From Lagopus muta (lineage: Eukaryota; Chordata; Aves; Galliformes; Phasianidae), in contig NC_064444.1 of the NCBI RefSeq assembly GCF_023343835.1, positions 10,530,719 through 10,594,718 on the forward strand: a stretch of DNA of 64,000 nucleotides. Reading direction: 5' to 3'. A program made the translations under genes and the position numbers. This document shows, in pieces, positions 39,831 through 49,690 of the stretch. The notes beneath the pieces are model-generated. The model was given only the letters and a program-made list of their open reading frames with translations, was not told the DNA's origin and did no database searches. Every line of letters begins with the position of its first letter. The first letter of the stretch is position 1.

Positions 39831-41860
39831 TCCAATTCTGTTTCCTTTACCCTTTGAGCATTTTAAACAATGATCCTGCACAAATTAGGCAGGATTTGGC
39901 CCTTACACTCGGCACTGCCTGCTTTGTTTTATCAGTCCACTAAGAGTAAGTCTCCCGTGAAATGTTACATGTACCCGGCCAGCTCACAAACCCACTGCTG
40001 CCACAGAAAACTCCCGCTGATGGGTAGCTCTGAAAACTCACTGTCCAATTATATACCACAGAGCTATGTATGTGTTTTTATCGAGGAGAAGAAAAACCAC
40101 AAGAAGCGCTCTACAGCAGACCACAAAATGGGTTTGGCACCTGTGTCTCCTTGGGGCCAAAGTTTGGGAGCTGTGTTATCGCGGGGCCGGCTGACCCCAG
40201 GGAGCGGCGCTGACCTTGTCTTGCACACAGAAGTCTATCGCTATGGCTCCCCCGAGAGCGCAGCCAGCTGCAAACTGCTGCCATGATTAACCCTTATGTG
40301 CTGGAGACGTAACGTCAAGTCATGGTAATAAAGCTTTCACTGCATAACAGATCTCTTGCTTTGTAAATTGTTGCTCTTATCAGCTGCACTCTCGGATGTT
40401 ATCCCTTTTCTGTGAAGCATGACTGCTGTGTTGCTCACTGGAAAGGCTACTGGATCTATACAGTCTGTGATATTTATTCAATTGCTTTGGAGAGCAGTGC
40501 AGAGAATGCGTTTTGTTTAAACTAGAAGTGCAGTGTGTGAAAACAGATGAAAAAAAAAAAAAAACAGAAAGAGAAATTCTCATACATATGAAGCAATATA
40601 TTAATTAAAATCCAGAATGCCTCCAGCAGATTTGAATCCAGGAACACCAGATTTGCTATAGCAGACAACTGTGTTGTTTCACCGAGTCCAGATTCCTGTT
40701 TGTGGAAGTAATTTACACCCAACGTTTGTAAAAATGCAAACCTCAAGCCTGTGACGTACCTGGACAATTACAGAGCTTTGCCATTCGGCTGGAAACAGAG
40801 CGATCAGCGCTCACACAACAGGCATAAGCTGGGTAAGTCTTATTGTGTCATGCACTTCAAGTACAAGACCTAACTGTGCTCTCTGCTTTGCAGAGAAGTC
40901 AGTGGAAGCTGCAAGCGTCCATCAGCCTGCGATCCCAGCTTAAGGGCTGAACAGGGCGCAGACCTCCTCAGCACCACAGAGCCTTCACCTCAGCGTGCTG
41001 CCGGCCCTCCAGCCCTCCCCTTGCCAGCGCTTTGGCCACATCAGGGCTGGGAAGGAAGAGGTGGCCTTAATGTATGCCGTGGGACAGCGCGATGTTATCT
41101 GCTCCAGTGTGAGAGGAGCGGGAGCCCATCTGTGCTGCCAGCACTGTGAGGGCTCAGCTCCTGAGCCTTGTCTGCACCGCACCCACTGCTGAGCTCTGTG
41201 AGGGGATTCAGAATGCTGCAGCCCATCCCAGTGGCAGCTCTGCGATCCCTGGGAGCAGAAGGCCTGGCACACCAGGAGCAGGTCAGTCAGGCTGCGGGTC
41301 TGGAGTTTGGTGGTTGTGGTCCTTAGTTGGCCCTGTCATGTGTCCTGTCCCCGAGGAACCAAGGCCTAGGGCCAGCCTTACTGCGGGGGTTTTGCTGTTC
41401 CCCACCAACAGAGAAATGCTCTGGGCTGGCGGTGCTCTGCTGATGGGCACCTGGCCCAGCTGCCTGAAAGGCCTGGCAGACAGACCCTGTACGGCCTGAG
41501 GCAGCCAGAGTCGTGTCAGCCGAGCTGCTCTCAGTGGCATGGCGAATGTTTTCCTCAGGGCCTGCAGAGGAAAAGCACTGGGGCTGGCCATCCCTTCCCA
41601 CCTCCCTGTGCCACAGTTGTAACACCAACACCTGTAGTTAAAAAATGCCGTCAGACCCTGCAGCTCCTACGTGGCACCTGTGTGTGTGTCAGAGAGCTGC
41701 AGCTGTGCCGGCAGCTCCCACCTGCCCTCCCATCCCTTCTCCCCACCCACAGGGTACTGCGGCTGGTTGGCGACTCAAAAACAGCAGAAAGCAGTGAGTT
41801 TGGTGAAATTATCTTGAGGTTATTTTGTTCCCTCATGAGGTTTGGGCATGAAGGGAGCTT
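39831..41860. other. intergenic, GC-rising flank without a recognised gene
   Basis: A small CpG-containing stretch lies at 40160-40260, and 40890-41790 is a longer GC-rich but CpG-poor patch. Many open frames on both strands reflect base composition; none resembles a known protein. An A15 tract lies at 40550-40564. An unannotated lncRNA exon could hide here, but nothing proves it. Confidence 0.4.
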
Positions 41861-41869
41861 CTAGTATAT

Positions 41870-42110
41870 TAACTCCCATTAATTTTAAGCCTCTACTGTT
41901 GATAGGATTTGCATATGGAAAGGAAGAGGATTGACCTTTAAATTCATTAAATAAAGCAAAATTTTAAAATAATTGTAGTTAAAAGCATTAGTGCGGTGAA
42001 AAATACAAGAACAAATACATAGACATCAGTATCCGGGCTTTTGGTAATGCTAATGAGCAAATTATTGCAGGGGAAGATTTGCATCACTGGAATACGTGTT
42101 CTAGCCTCCA
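41870..42110. promoter_or_regulatory. candidate conserved element with two POU octamers
   Basis: Two perfect octamers ATTTGCAT, in the same orientation, lie at 41907-41914 and 42077-42084, in an AT-rich but non-repetitive block with several TTAATT and CATTAA cores. The octamer is the binding site of POU factors such as OCT1 and BRN2. The element sits about 6 kb upstream of the coding exon. Enhancer function is inferred. Confidence 0.35.
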
Positions 42111-43600
42111 TCCTGATGTATGTGATGTGGGGTTATCTTTGTAGGGCTCCTCTTTCAGAACACATTTTCCTCATATAAAATAGCCTCCTCTTAACTCCCA
42201 CTGGGGACTGCCTTATAAATGAGGAAGCAGTCCTCAAGGGATTGGCTTGGCTAAAAAAGTGTGTTATTTAAAAACAAGAACAAAAACTTATTAGAATATT
42301 AAGCAATATAATTAGCTCATTTCTTCTTTTTTTTTTTTAATCTTAAAAAAAAAATGTATAACCAAGTTTTAATTAAACACGTTCACTGGATGTTTGAGTT
42401 GTGTAAGAATGAGAAAATTTTGCCGTGTTTTAGAGTGATGAGTGGTTCAGTTTCAGATCCTTGCTCTGATCACTGCAGTCTGGCACAGCTGCAGTGCAGA
42501 GGATAAGGGGGTTCTCCTCCTGTCCCAGGCCCCATTCTGCCCCAGAGGGGCACAGTGAGACCAGGAAGGGGATGGACGTGTTCCCTTTGCATGGGAAGGA
42601 ACATAGGTTGCCTGTACCAGAACGGGCTAAGTGGTCAAAGTAGTGTTGTCCCCACTGCTAAATGCTGATTTACACGTGCTGAAAGGCTTCCACTGCCCTC
42701 ACAGCAAGTTATGGAAGGTATAATTGGATTAGTAACACGGCATCGCTTTTCAGGTCTGGTTGGTGAGAACTGCTGCCCCGTGGCCCCAGATCTCTGGTGC
42801 TGGCTGCTCCTCGGGCCTTGACCCACCTGTGGCGCTGCTTCCTTGCACGGTTCCCTGCAGAGTGCTTCGCAGTGAGCGGGCAGAGCTTGCTGCAGGCTCA
42901 GGGGAATATTGGTCAGTATTCAGCAATACTTCGTTAAGCAACAGGGTCCAGAAATCCAACTGTTTGTGCTGCTCCTGCCCTGCCCCAGGCCCGCCCCAGT
43001 TGGACGAGGTGGAATTGGTCAGGTTCCTCTTCTCAGAGCCCCGCTGATGTCATCTTTTGGATGCAGCTCTGAGCATCTGAGGTTGGTGAAATTAAATAAG
43101 GTGCAAGCATCCTTTGGTCTGTGGCTCTCTGCCTTTAGAACAATTACTCCCGGTAACCTTACCAATAGTGTATTAAGGAAAAAAAACCTTCGTAAAAGAA
43201 CTTAGTGTTGTGATGGAGCTCTGCTTGATATTAGAACAATTACGAAGCAGATGCACCCACTCCAAGCAAAGTGACCTTTTCATCAAGTTGCAAAACATTA
43301 AAGGTTAAGGGATGTTTGAAAGGAAGTTAATACTTTTAAAACAGTAGAAAAAAATTGCTGTTCTTTCAAGACCTGACTGAGCCAGTGAGAAACTTCCAGT
43401 AGTAATTTAAGTAACTCTTACAATAGAAAGATGGAAAGTATTTTATACCGTCTGTTTTATTTTAAAATTGGAAGCGCTTTTTTAGAGAAGGAATGGGATT
43501 TGATAACAAGAACTAACCCACGGAAGAAGCCCGCACTGAAGCCGGTTAATTGCGATTTTTAAGTCACGTTTCTTTCTCTCTCCATTGTGTACCGATGACA
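42111..43600. other. intergenic flank of the CpG island
   Basis: AT-rich DNA with T and A runs at 42320-42355, then a GC-richer, CpG-poor patch at 42450-43060 whose short open frames are unrecognised. The stretch 43080-43580 returns to AT-rich and non-repetitive sequence before the island starts. No gene was seen. Confidence 0.45.
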
Positions 43601-44859
43601 CGAGAACAAAGAGAGCGAATCAATGCCGGTGTCACACTTGCTCGGTTTCCACCACCCTCCTGACCCGGCCGTGCCAACCGGGACCCGCCGGTGCTCGGTG
43701 CATCTCAGCCCTGGTCACGGGCGGATCGCGGGGCCGCTGCTGCCCACGTCCCGCCGCGGCGGAGCGGCACCGGGCGCCAGGGGCAGAGCGAGGTTCTTTT
43801 GGTGACGGCTGGACGCCTTTTTCTTTTCTTTAGTATTTTTTAAGAGAAACTTGCCTGTCTTAACGCAAACGCTATATGTAAATTAGTAAAATAGCCGCCT
43901 AGGGAAGAAGTTTCTGCGGGAAGAAAGGAGGGATCTGGCAGGAGAATCTCCGCGCCGGGCTTTTTCCCGCTGCAGGATGTATCTGGGCACAACCAAATCT
44001 CCCTGCCGTGAGGTCACAGGCGCTCTCAAGGGCACGGCCGCGCTTGCCGGGCAGCGCGGACCCCCGGGTGATGCAGGGAGCAGGCGGGGATCCCTTTCCC
44101 CCCGATTCGGCCCCGCCGATGCCTCCCGCCTCTCCCCAGCGCCGGGGCTGCATGGAGGAGCTTCCCGAGCCGGAGCGGGGCCAACTTCGTGCGGGCGGGC
44201 TGCGCTGAGCCCTGTGCGCACAATGGCTGCGGTTGGCACACGGGGGGATGGAGGGGGAGTTTCAGGCTCTGTAACTAATTTTCATAAAGGGTTTTCCTAC
44301 TGCCCAAGTGAACACATTACGCTACAGTAGCTCTGAATGGTATCGCTCCTTTCCTTCAGAGCAGCGGCTGATTGTTTCTTCAGAGACCCCCAAGTCCTTT
44401 TCAAGGAGAAAAAAAAAGAAGTGATAATTCAGCGGGACGGCAGATCTCAGTGCACCTCGCACCGTCCCCAAAAAGTGCTGCTGTGAGCGCGGAGGCGGCG
44501 GGCGGGGCGGCCCGGGCCGGGCGGGGCCGAGTGGGGCAGCCCCGACCCCCCCCGGCTCAGCGGGCGGCATAAGCCGCGGCTCTCCAGCCGCCCAACTTCA
44601 GCTCCGGCCGCAGCGGCTGCGGGTCGCGCTCCGGCCCCGCCGGTGCCAGGGGAAAGGCCGCGGGGAGGGACGGGTCTCGCTTTGCCGGTGCGCAGCCCGC
44701 GGGGCTGCGGGGAGGGGCGGGTTGGGGCTGAGGGTTCGCTGACGGGGCCGGAGGAGCTGCCCGGCCCCCGCTGGCCCAGTTTTGGCGTTCCGGGGTGCGA
44801 TGCGTGGCAGAACTGGGAAAGTCCTCCGGGTAATTTGCAGCCAAAACATCTGGTTCGTT

Positions 44860-45130
44860 ACAGCGCAGCTACCGGACTGAGCCAAACAAACTTTGCTGCT
44901 GTGTAAATTCACTTACCCAAACAATTTACATTCAAGCAAAGATTTTAGCCCGAAGAAAAACTTTTATTCATTTGTACTCAGGAGGTTTGGGAATTCGTAG
45001 GCATTTAAAAATAATTTTGCTCTAATAAAGTTATGTAGATATTACAAAATGCCTTTGTTCTCTCCTCAGATAATTGCTGCCGCTGTAATGGTTATTGACA
45101 ACGCTTTGTATTGCACAAAAGCCGAGGATC
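44860..45130. promoter_or_regulatory. AT-rich candidate conserved block inside the CpG island
   Basis: A 270-base non-repetitive, AT-rich strip interrupts the GC-rich island. It contains an imperfect inverted SOX/TCF-type pair, CTTTGT at 45104-45109 and ACAAAAG at 45115-45121, with GTTATTGACAAC just before. Preservation of such a strip between CpG lobes suggests selective constraint, for instance a promoter-proximal enhancer. This is inference without alignment. Confidence 0.3.
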
Positions 45131-45639
45131 GTTGTCGGGCGCGGGCAGCCGTGTTCTTAAACAAACTTGGCATAGGCGCGTCCGTCCCGGCAGCGCCGAC
45201 GCGCGCCGCTCTTCCTTTGTTCCTCACCGGGCGAAGCCGCAGTGGCCCTCGCACCCGGGGGGCACCGGGCGGTCCCTGCAGCCGGCGCAGCCAGCGCTGC
45301 CGCCCCGCTCCGCTCCGCGCCTACAGCGGGGCGGCTGAAGGCCCGGGCCCGGCGCTCGGTACGTCCCGCGGTTCCCGGCGAACCCCCGCCCTGCCCGGGG
45401 CTGAGCCAAGTTGGCGAACTTAGCCGGGGATCCCCGCTGGCCGCTGCCGTGCTGTCCGTGTGCGGGGCCCCCCGCGGCTCAGCCGCCGCCGCCGTGCGGG
45501 GACGGGAGCGGACGGGCGGACGGGCAGCGATGGAGCTTGGGGCGGGCGCGGTGCCGAACGGGCGGGACGCTGAGCGGGGGTGGTCGTCTGACGGTGGGAC
45601 TGGGAAATAATCGGTAGCTGGCTTTGGAACTGCCGGGAA

Positions 45640-45860
45640 GGGCGAACTCAGCGCTGAGCCTTGTGTGCGGAGTCTTTGCAGATAGGGCCCGTGCAGCCAT
45701 CGATTTTGTGCGTTTGTTTTGTAAGCGTTATGTTTGTAAATGTGACACTTAATACAATTACGGGTTCCGGCTCTCTGAAATAGACCGTGACCCCCGGAGA
45801 AGCTAATGCACGTGAAGGACTCCGTGTTTCCAGCTGAAATCCGTCCGATCGGAAGTTCAA
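45640..45860. promoter_or_regulatory. candidate promoter-proximal conserved block
   Basis: Around 45698-45765 the island gives way to AT-rich text with TGTAAATGTGACACTTAA. This includes CACTTAA at 45746-45752, an NKX2-type site, and TGTGACA, a T-box-like or TALE-like core. CACGTG at about 45809-45814 adds an E-box. The block is about 2.3 kb upstream of the start codon. Function is inferred. Confidence 0.3.
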
Positions 45861-46274
45861 TAGATTTTTCTTTCTTAAAAAAAGAAGGGGGGAGGGGAGG
45901 GAGAGTACAGTTACCAACCAAACAGTTCCGCGGCTCAGTTCGGGCTGCGAGCGGGGCACGTGTGTGCGTGTTTGTGTGCGTGTGCGTGCCCGCTGAGCCG
46001 GCTCTGAGCGCGGAGCTGTCTGTATGGGGTCCGGGAGGCTCCTCGGCGGCTGTTCACCAAAATTTGACTTTTTCCCTATGAGCCCCACTGTCCTCCCGGG
46101 CCTTAAGAGAGCGAAGCGCGCGATTGGAAGCTCGGGGAGGTGAGCCCGGCCGGGGGGAGGGAGGCGGACGGAGAAAAGTTGCCACAACTCGCAGAGCCCC
46201 GAAGTGATGTTCGGCGGTTTCCTCGGGATGCTCCGCACCGGCGCACGGAGGGGCAGAGCGGGGCTGCGAGGGCC

Positions 46275-46308
46275 GAACGACGCATCCCCGGGAACGACGC
46301 ATCCCCGG
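46275..46308. repeat. perfect 17-base tandem duplication
   Basis: The unit GAACGACGCATCCCCGG occurs twice head to tail, at 46275-46291 and 46292-46308, with no mismatch. It duplicates an ACGACGCATC core within the promoter island. A recent slippage event is the simplest explanation, and it may be variable between individuals. Confidence 0.9.
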
Positions 46309-46807
46309 GGCTGCGTTCAGCGCTTCGGGGCAATTTCCTAATTTTTGACTCCAGGAGGCAGGAGGGCAGCGCGAGCTGAGCTCGGCAGTCAGCTCCCCGC
46401 TTCCACCGCGCTGTCACCGCTCCGGAACGGAACGGCGATGGGGACGCAGGCGGACAGCGGGCCCGGCCCCGCGCACACACGGACAAGCGGACGCGGCCGG
46501 GACGGAGCCGGGCGCTGCGCTGACAGCTCGCCGCGCTGTTCGCCACAAACGTTTCGTTTCCCCCGGCAGTACCAGTCTCCCGGGCACTACAGAAGCCGGC
46601 GGTTTATTTTTCGCCCTACGCTCCGCGTTAAAACCATCGTCCCGTGACCGCCGCCGCTCAGCCCCCGCCCCGCGCACCGAACGCGCAGCCCGGGGGGCGC
46701 GGGGACGCCGGATCCGCACCGTGCGGTGCTCGGAGCCACCGCGAGCGCGGAGCAACGGGGGCGAGCGGAGGTGCTTTTGATCTTACCGTAACACTGAGAT
46801 CATCATC

Positions 46808-46869
46808 TTTTTTTTTTTTTTTTTTAATTCCTCCCCCTGAACTTTAGGAAAAAATGTATTTGCTACTGT

Positions 46870-46901
<32 letters not shown>
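46808..46901. repeat. paired poly(T) tracts in the promoter island (T18 and T31)
   Basis: T18 at 46808-46825 and T31 at 46871-46901 flank a short unique segment. The second tract forms, with the A32 tract at 47128-47159, a long inverted repeat around a 226-base GC-rich core. Poly(dA:dT) excludes nucleosomes and is compatible with an open promoter. Tract lengths may be affected by sequencing slippage. Confidence 0.9.
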
Positions 46902-47126
46902 CCTCCCTCCTGCTGCCAATGCACGGGGGCTGCGGGAGGCGGCGTGGACCGCCGTGCCCCCACCCCATCCCATCCCAGCTCCGCGCCGCCCGCCCGGCCC
47001 GGCCCGGCCCTCCCGGCGCAGCGCGGCCCCGCCGCCGCCCAGGAGCGCCCAATCGAGCCCGCAGCGCATCGATCCGCCGCCGCTCGCCGAACGGAGCGCG
47101 GTGGCGGCTTGCCAGTGAACTTGGAC

Positions 47127-47127
<1 letters not shown>

Positions 47128-47161
<34 letters not shown>

Positions 47162-47190
47162 AACGAAAAAAAAAAGAAAAAACCCAAAAT
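47128..47190. repeat. poly(A) tract (A32) with A-rich tail
   Basis: A32 at 47128-47159 is followed by further A-rich sequence to about 47190. There is no retrogene or SINE body upstream and no target-site duplication, so it does not look like a retroposed poly(A) tail. It lies about 900 bases upstream of the coding start and could be promoter DNA or far 5' UTR. Confidence 0.9.
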
Positions 47191-47570
47191 GCTCCGAAAA
47201 GAGAGAGAAAAGAAGGCGGCCTGCGAGCGGGCGCCCCGCAGAGCGGTGTGAGGGCGCTGCCCGCTGCCGCCCCGCGGCTGAAGGCGCTGCCGTTGACGGC
47301 CGCAGCGCCCCGCGCCCCCCCCCCCCGCCCGCCCGCAGGCGCCAGCCAGGTGGGAGCCGCGGTCCCGGAGCGGGGCCGGGCCGAGGTGCGGAGCCGCCTC
47401 CCGTCACCTGGCGGGGTCGGGGCGGGGGGGCCGGGCCGAGGGGAACGCGGCGGGCGTGTGCGGAGCGGGGGGGCGGCGCCGAGCGGAGCGGCGGCGAAGT
47501 TGGGCGGCGGAGGGGGGGTCTGCGCCGCGCCGGGAGTTGCGGGAGCGCGGCGCCGCGTCCCTCGGGCGGG

Positions 47571-48094
47571 ATGTTTGAGTGACGCTGCGATCGTCTCGTT
47601 TCCCTTCAAGCTGCGCCTGTTGCCGCCGCCGCTCTTCCAGCGCCGAGCCCGGAGCCGCGGAGCGCCGAGTGCCGGCTGCAGCTCTCCGAGTGCCGCCCGG
47701 TGCTGCCGGCCCCATGCCGTGAGCGGCCCCGCGCCGGGGCAGGCGGAGGGCGCGGGGCGGGGTGCGGCGCCGCGGGCTCTCCCCGGCCCTCCCGCCCGCG
47801 CACCTCTTCGGGGGGCTTCCCCTCCTCCTTCCTCCGGGGCGATTTGTCAAACTTCCCCCCTCTTCTGCCAGCAGCAGCAGCAGCAGCAGCAGGGCTGTCC
47901 TCTCCTCTGTGCCGCCTCCTCCTCCTCCGCCGCCGCCTCCTCCTCCTCCTCCTCGGCATCGTGCATGCACAGCAACAAAAAATATATCCCCGACCCAGCC
48001 CTCGAGCCGAGACTGGAGCAGCGCAGCGGATCTCTGGGGCTAAAGCAACTCTTCCCACCCCCGCGCCGAGGCAGCCCCCCCCGCCGCCCGCAGC
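47571..48094 (+). other. TSHZ3: probable 5' UTR of the TSHZ first exon, with upstream ORFs
   Basis: The sequence up to the coding ATG is GC-rich and contains CAG x8 at 47869-47892 and a mixed CCT/CCG run at about 47915-47954. Upstream ATGs are visible: a 3-codon ORF at 47571-47582 (MFE), a 2-codon ORF at 47714-47722, and an ATG at 47965 whose frame overlaps the TSHZ start in another phase. The 47965 ATG has T at -3, a weak context, so leaky scanning to 48095 (A at -3) is plausible. The true 5' end of the transcript is unknown, so the left boundary is arbitrary. Confidence 0.5.
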
Positions 48095-48134
48095 ATGCCG
48101 AGGAGGAAGCAGCAGGCGCCCCGGCGCGCAGCAG
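48095..48134 (+). CDS. TSHZ3: Teashirt zinc-finger homeobox protein, first coding exon (partial)
   Basis: The 40 bases encode MPRRKQQAPRRAA plus the first base (G) of codon 14, ending in GCAG followed by the donor GTACGG. This is the invariant N-terminus of vertebrate Teashirt proteins. They are nuclear C2H2 zinc-finger and atypical homeodomain transcriptional repressors acting in development, for example of ureter smooth muscle and hindbrain respiratory and cortical neurons in the case of TSHZ3. From remembered family sequences, TSHZ2 has K at position 10 and TSHZ1 has S at position 12, so R10 and A12 favour TSHZ3. A phase-1 intron completing an alanine codon (G+CN) fits the family. The start has A at -3. 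All zinc fingers, the homeodomain and the CtBP-type region lie in the large downstream exon outside the window. Family identity is secure; the paralogue rests on two residues. Confidence 0.8.
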
Positions 48135-48880
48135 GTACGGAACGGTACGGTGCGGTGCGGTACGGAGCCGCCGTCTCCGCTCGGCTCTCCCCTCCGTCCC
48201 CGCCGCGGCCCCGTTCGCACGTTGCACGCCCGGCTTTGCGGAGGAACTCTCGGTCTGACGGCTCGGCAGCGGAGGGGGGTGGGGGGGAGGGTATTTTCTT
48301 TCTTTCTTTTTTTCTTTTTTTTTTTTTTGCCTTGGGGCTGCAGGGGTGGAGGCGCGTGGAAGCACTTTGGTACCCACTTCGCTGCGTCCCCAACTCTGCC
48401 CGCCGGCTGCCGGCAGCCGCGATGCGGGCAGGGCTGTGCACGCGTAGGGATGTCTGGCTGCCGGCACTGGGGGAAGGAGCCCAGTGCTGTCCGCTTCCAG
48501 CCCGTACTTTGGCACCTACTTTGCTTCCATTCTTCTTCATCCCCTTCTCTCTCAGAAAAATGATTTGCGAAAGGCAGCCAAAATACTGTATTTTATTTTT
48601 CTGTAAAAGAAGATAGCATGTGTATAACTGCACGGCTTGTGTGAATGAAGTGGTGGAGACGAGGTGGCTCGGGAGCCCGGCGGTGTGAGTTGGAGCTCCG
48701 CGCCTTGAGTGGGGTCCTCCGCCCAACTTTTACTCTCTGCTCTTGTCTCTGATGCTGCTGTGCAGCTGCGGGCCGGACAGCCTCAGCCATGGGCCGGCCA
48801 CGTCCTTGGGCGCTCCTCTGCTAATCTCAATGATTCGTTCTTTATGAGCCCAGATGAGAGGCTGCAAAGGAAACCAAAGT

Positions 48881-48895
48881 AAAAAAAAAAAAAAA

Positions 48896-48940
<45 letters not shown>

Positions 48941-48944
48941 GGGG
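48881..48944. repeat. A19 - A31 - G12 homopolymer array
   Basis: A19 at 48881-48899, GT, A31 at 48902-48932, then G12 at 48933-48944 run without interruption about 750 bases downstream of the splice donor. The A31-to-G12 junction is perfectly sharp. Likely unstable in length and a candidate for assembly error. Confidence 0.95.
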
Positions 48945-49259
48945 TGGAATCTGTGCATTGTCAAATGACTGGCGAGTGTTTCTGATAGTGCTTTTACAAC
49001 TTCCTCCATTTCTTGGTTTGGTTTTTTTTGTTTGTTTGTTTTTTTGTTTTTTTTCAGAAATACTTTTTAGGGCTTTGTCCTGATGAGGCTTTTTGTTAGT
49101 TTGTTTTGCTTTCCTTCTGCCAGAAATGTCAACTCCTGTTAAACTTATGGAACGTTTTCTGGAAAAGATGAATTGAAAAGAGTAAAAAAACCAACCAAAC
49201 AAACATAATTTTACAATAATCCTTAGCTGGGGATATGTGGGCTGGAAAAGGTTTCCTTG

Positions 49260-49390
49260 GCCTGTTGCCATCCTTGATTTGATGGCTGATTGATCGCCTG
49301 TCATCTGGCTGCCTTTGATCTATTCATTCCCGATAAACATCAATAAATCACTTGCCATGGTAACGCCAGGCTGGGTGACGTCACACGTGG
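49260..49390. promoter_or_regulatory. dense intronic enhancer candidate: PBX-HOX/MEIS, FOX, RFX, CRE and E-box
   Basis: Within 103 bases (49287-49389) lie TGATTGATCG at 49287-49296 (PBX-HOX composite), CTGTCA at 49298-49303 (MEIS/PREP site in the arrangement known from hindbrain Hox autoregulatory enhancers), ATAAACA at 49333-49339 (FOX), and ATAAATCA at 49343-49350 (reverse of TGATTTAT, posterior PBX-HOX). TTGCCATGGTAAC at 49352-49364 (RFX X-box, near palindrome), TGACGTCA at 49376-49383 (perfect CRE) and CACGTG at 49384-49389 (E-box) follow. All motifs are exact and seen directly. Enhancer function about 1.2 kb into intron 1 is inferred. Drosophila teashirt is a Hox-regulated gene, which makes the PBX-HOX sites plausible. 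Confidence 0.5.
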
Positions 49391-49399
49391 CCTGTCAGC

Positions 49400-49690
49400 T
49401 CCCTGTCAGTGCAACTCGTGGCGGCCGTGCCACACCGTCAGGACAGCCTGCCAGGCCTGGGGACCGCAGGTGACACCGTACCTGCACCTGGAGCCTGGCC
49501 ATGTAGGTGTCTGGGTCTGGTGCTAGGTCTGGTAGCTGCAGTGGCAGTGGCGGGGCTGTCGTTGGGCTTGTGGCCTCCTCAGGCAGGGAGCCCGGAGCTC
49601 CAGGAGTGGGCTGTTCTTGGAGCGGTGTGCTGGGAAGCACGGCAGGGCTGCTGACAAGTTCTGTGAGCAGTGCTCTCTGAGTTCAGTAAG
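49400..49690. other. GC-rich intronic patch, no gene
   Basis: A G- and CT-rich stretch with loose internal repetition of GTGTCTGGGTCTGGTG-like words at about 49506-49535. Open frames on both strands are short and compositional. It directly follows the motif cluster at 49.3 kb and could be part of its flank. Confidence 0.4.

Larger units (their letters stand above)
43620..48460 (+). promoter_or_regulatory. TSHZ3: compound CpG island and TSHZ promoter region
   Basis: CpG dinucleotides become abundant at about 43620 and fall off after about 48460. The island is not uniform. CpG-rich lobes at about 43620-44240, 44470-44830, 45120-46780 and 46910-48450 are separated by AT-richer, non-repetitive gaps at 44250-44440 and 44860-45110, and an AT-richer strip lies at about 45690-45780. 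A CCAAT pentamer at 47049-47053, many GC boxes and no obvious TATA box fit a dispersed CpG promoter. The transcription start is not determinable here; 47.5-47.9 kb is a guess. Large compound islands of this kind are typical of Polycomb-regulated developmental genes. Confidence 0.75.

Noticed and set aside
40890-41790. GC-rich patch with many open frames upstream of the island
   Set aside because: CpG content is modest and no frame resembles a protein; a lncRNA exon cannot be excluded but is unsupported.
46863-48220. Several long minus-strand frames (up to about 248 codons) in the CpG island
   Set aside because: Stop codons are rare in GC-rich DNA; the translations consist of poly-K/poly-F from homopolymers and P/A/R/G-rich text, with no recognisable domain.
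47248-48258. 336-codon plus-strand open frame with poly-Q and poly-S runs across the promoter and exon 1
   Set aside because: It is in a different phase from the TSHZ start, runs through the splice donor, and its amino-acid content (P, A, R, G, S) is what GC-rich triplet DNA gives by chance. Best read as 5' UTR plus intron.
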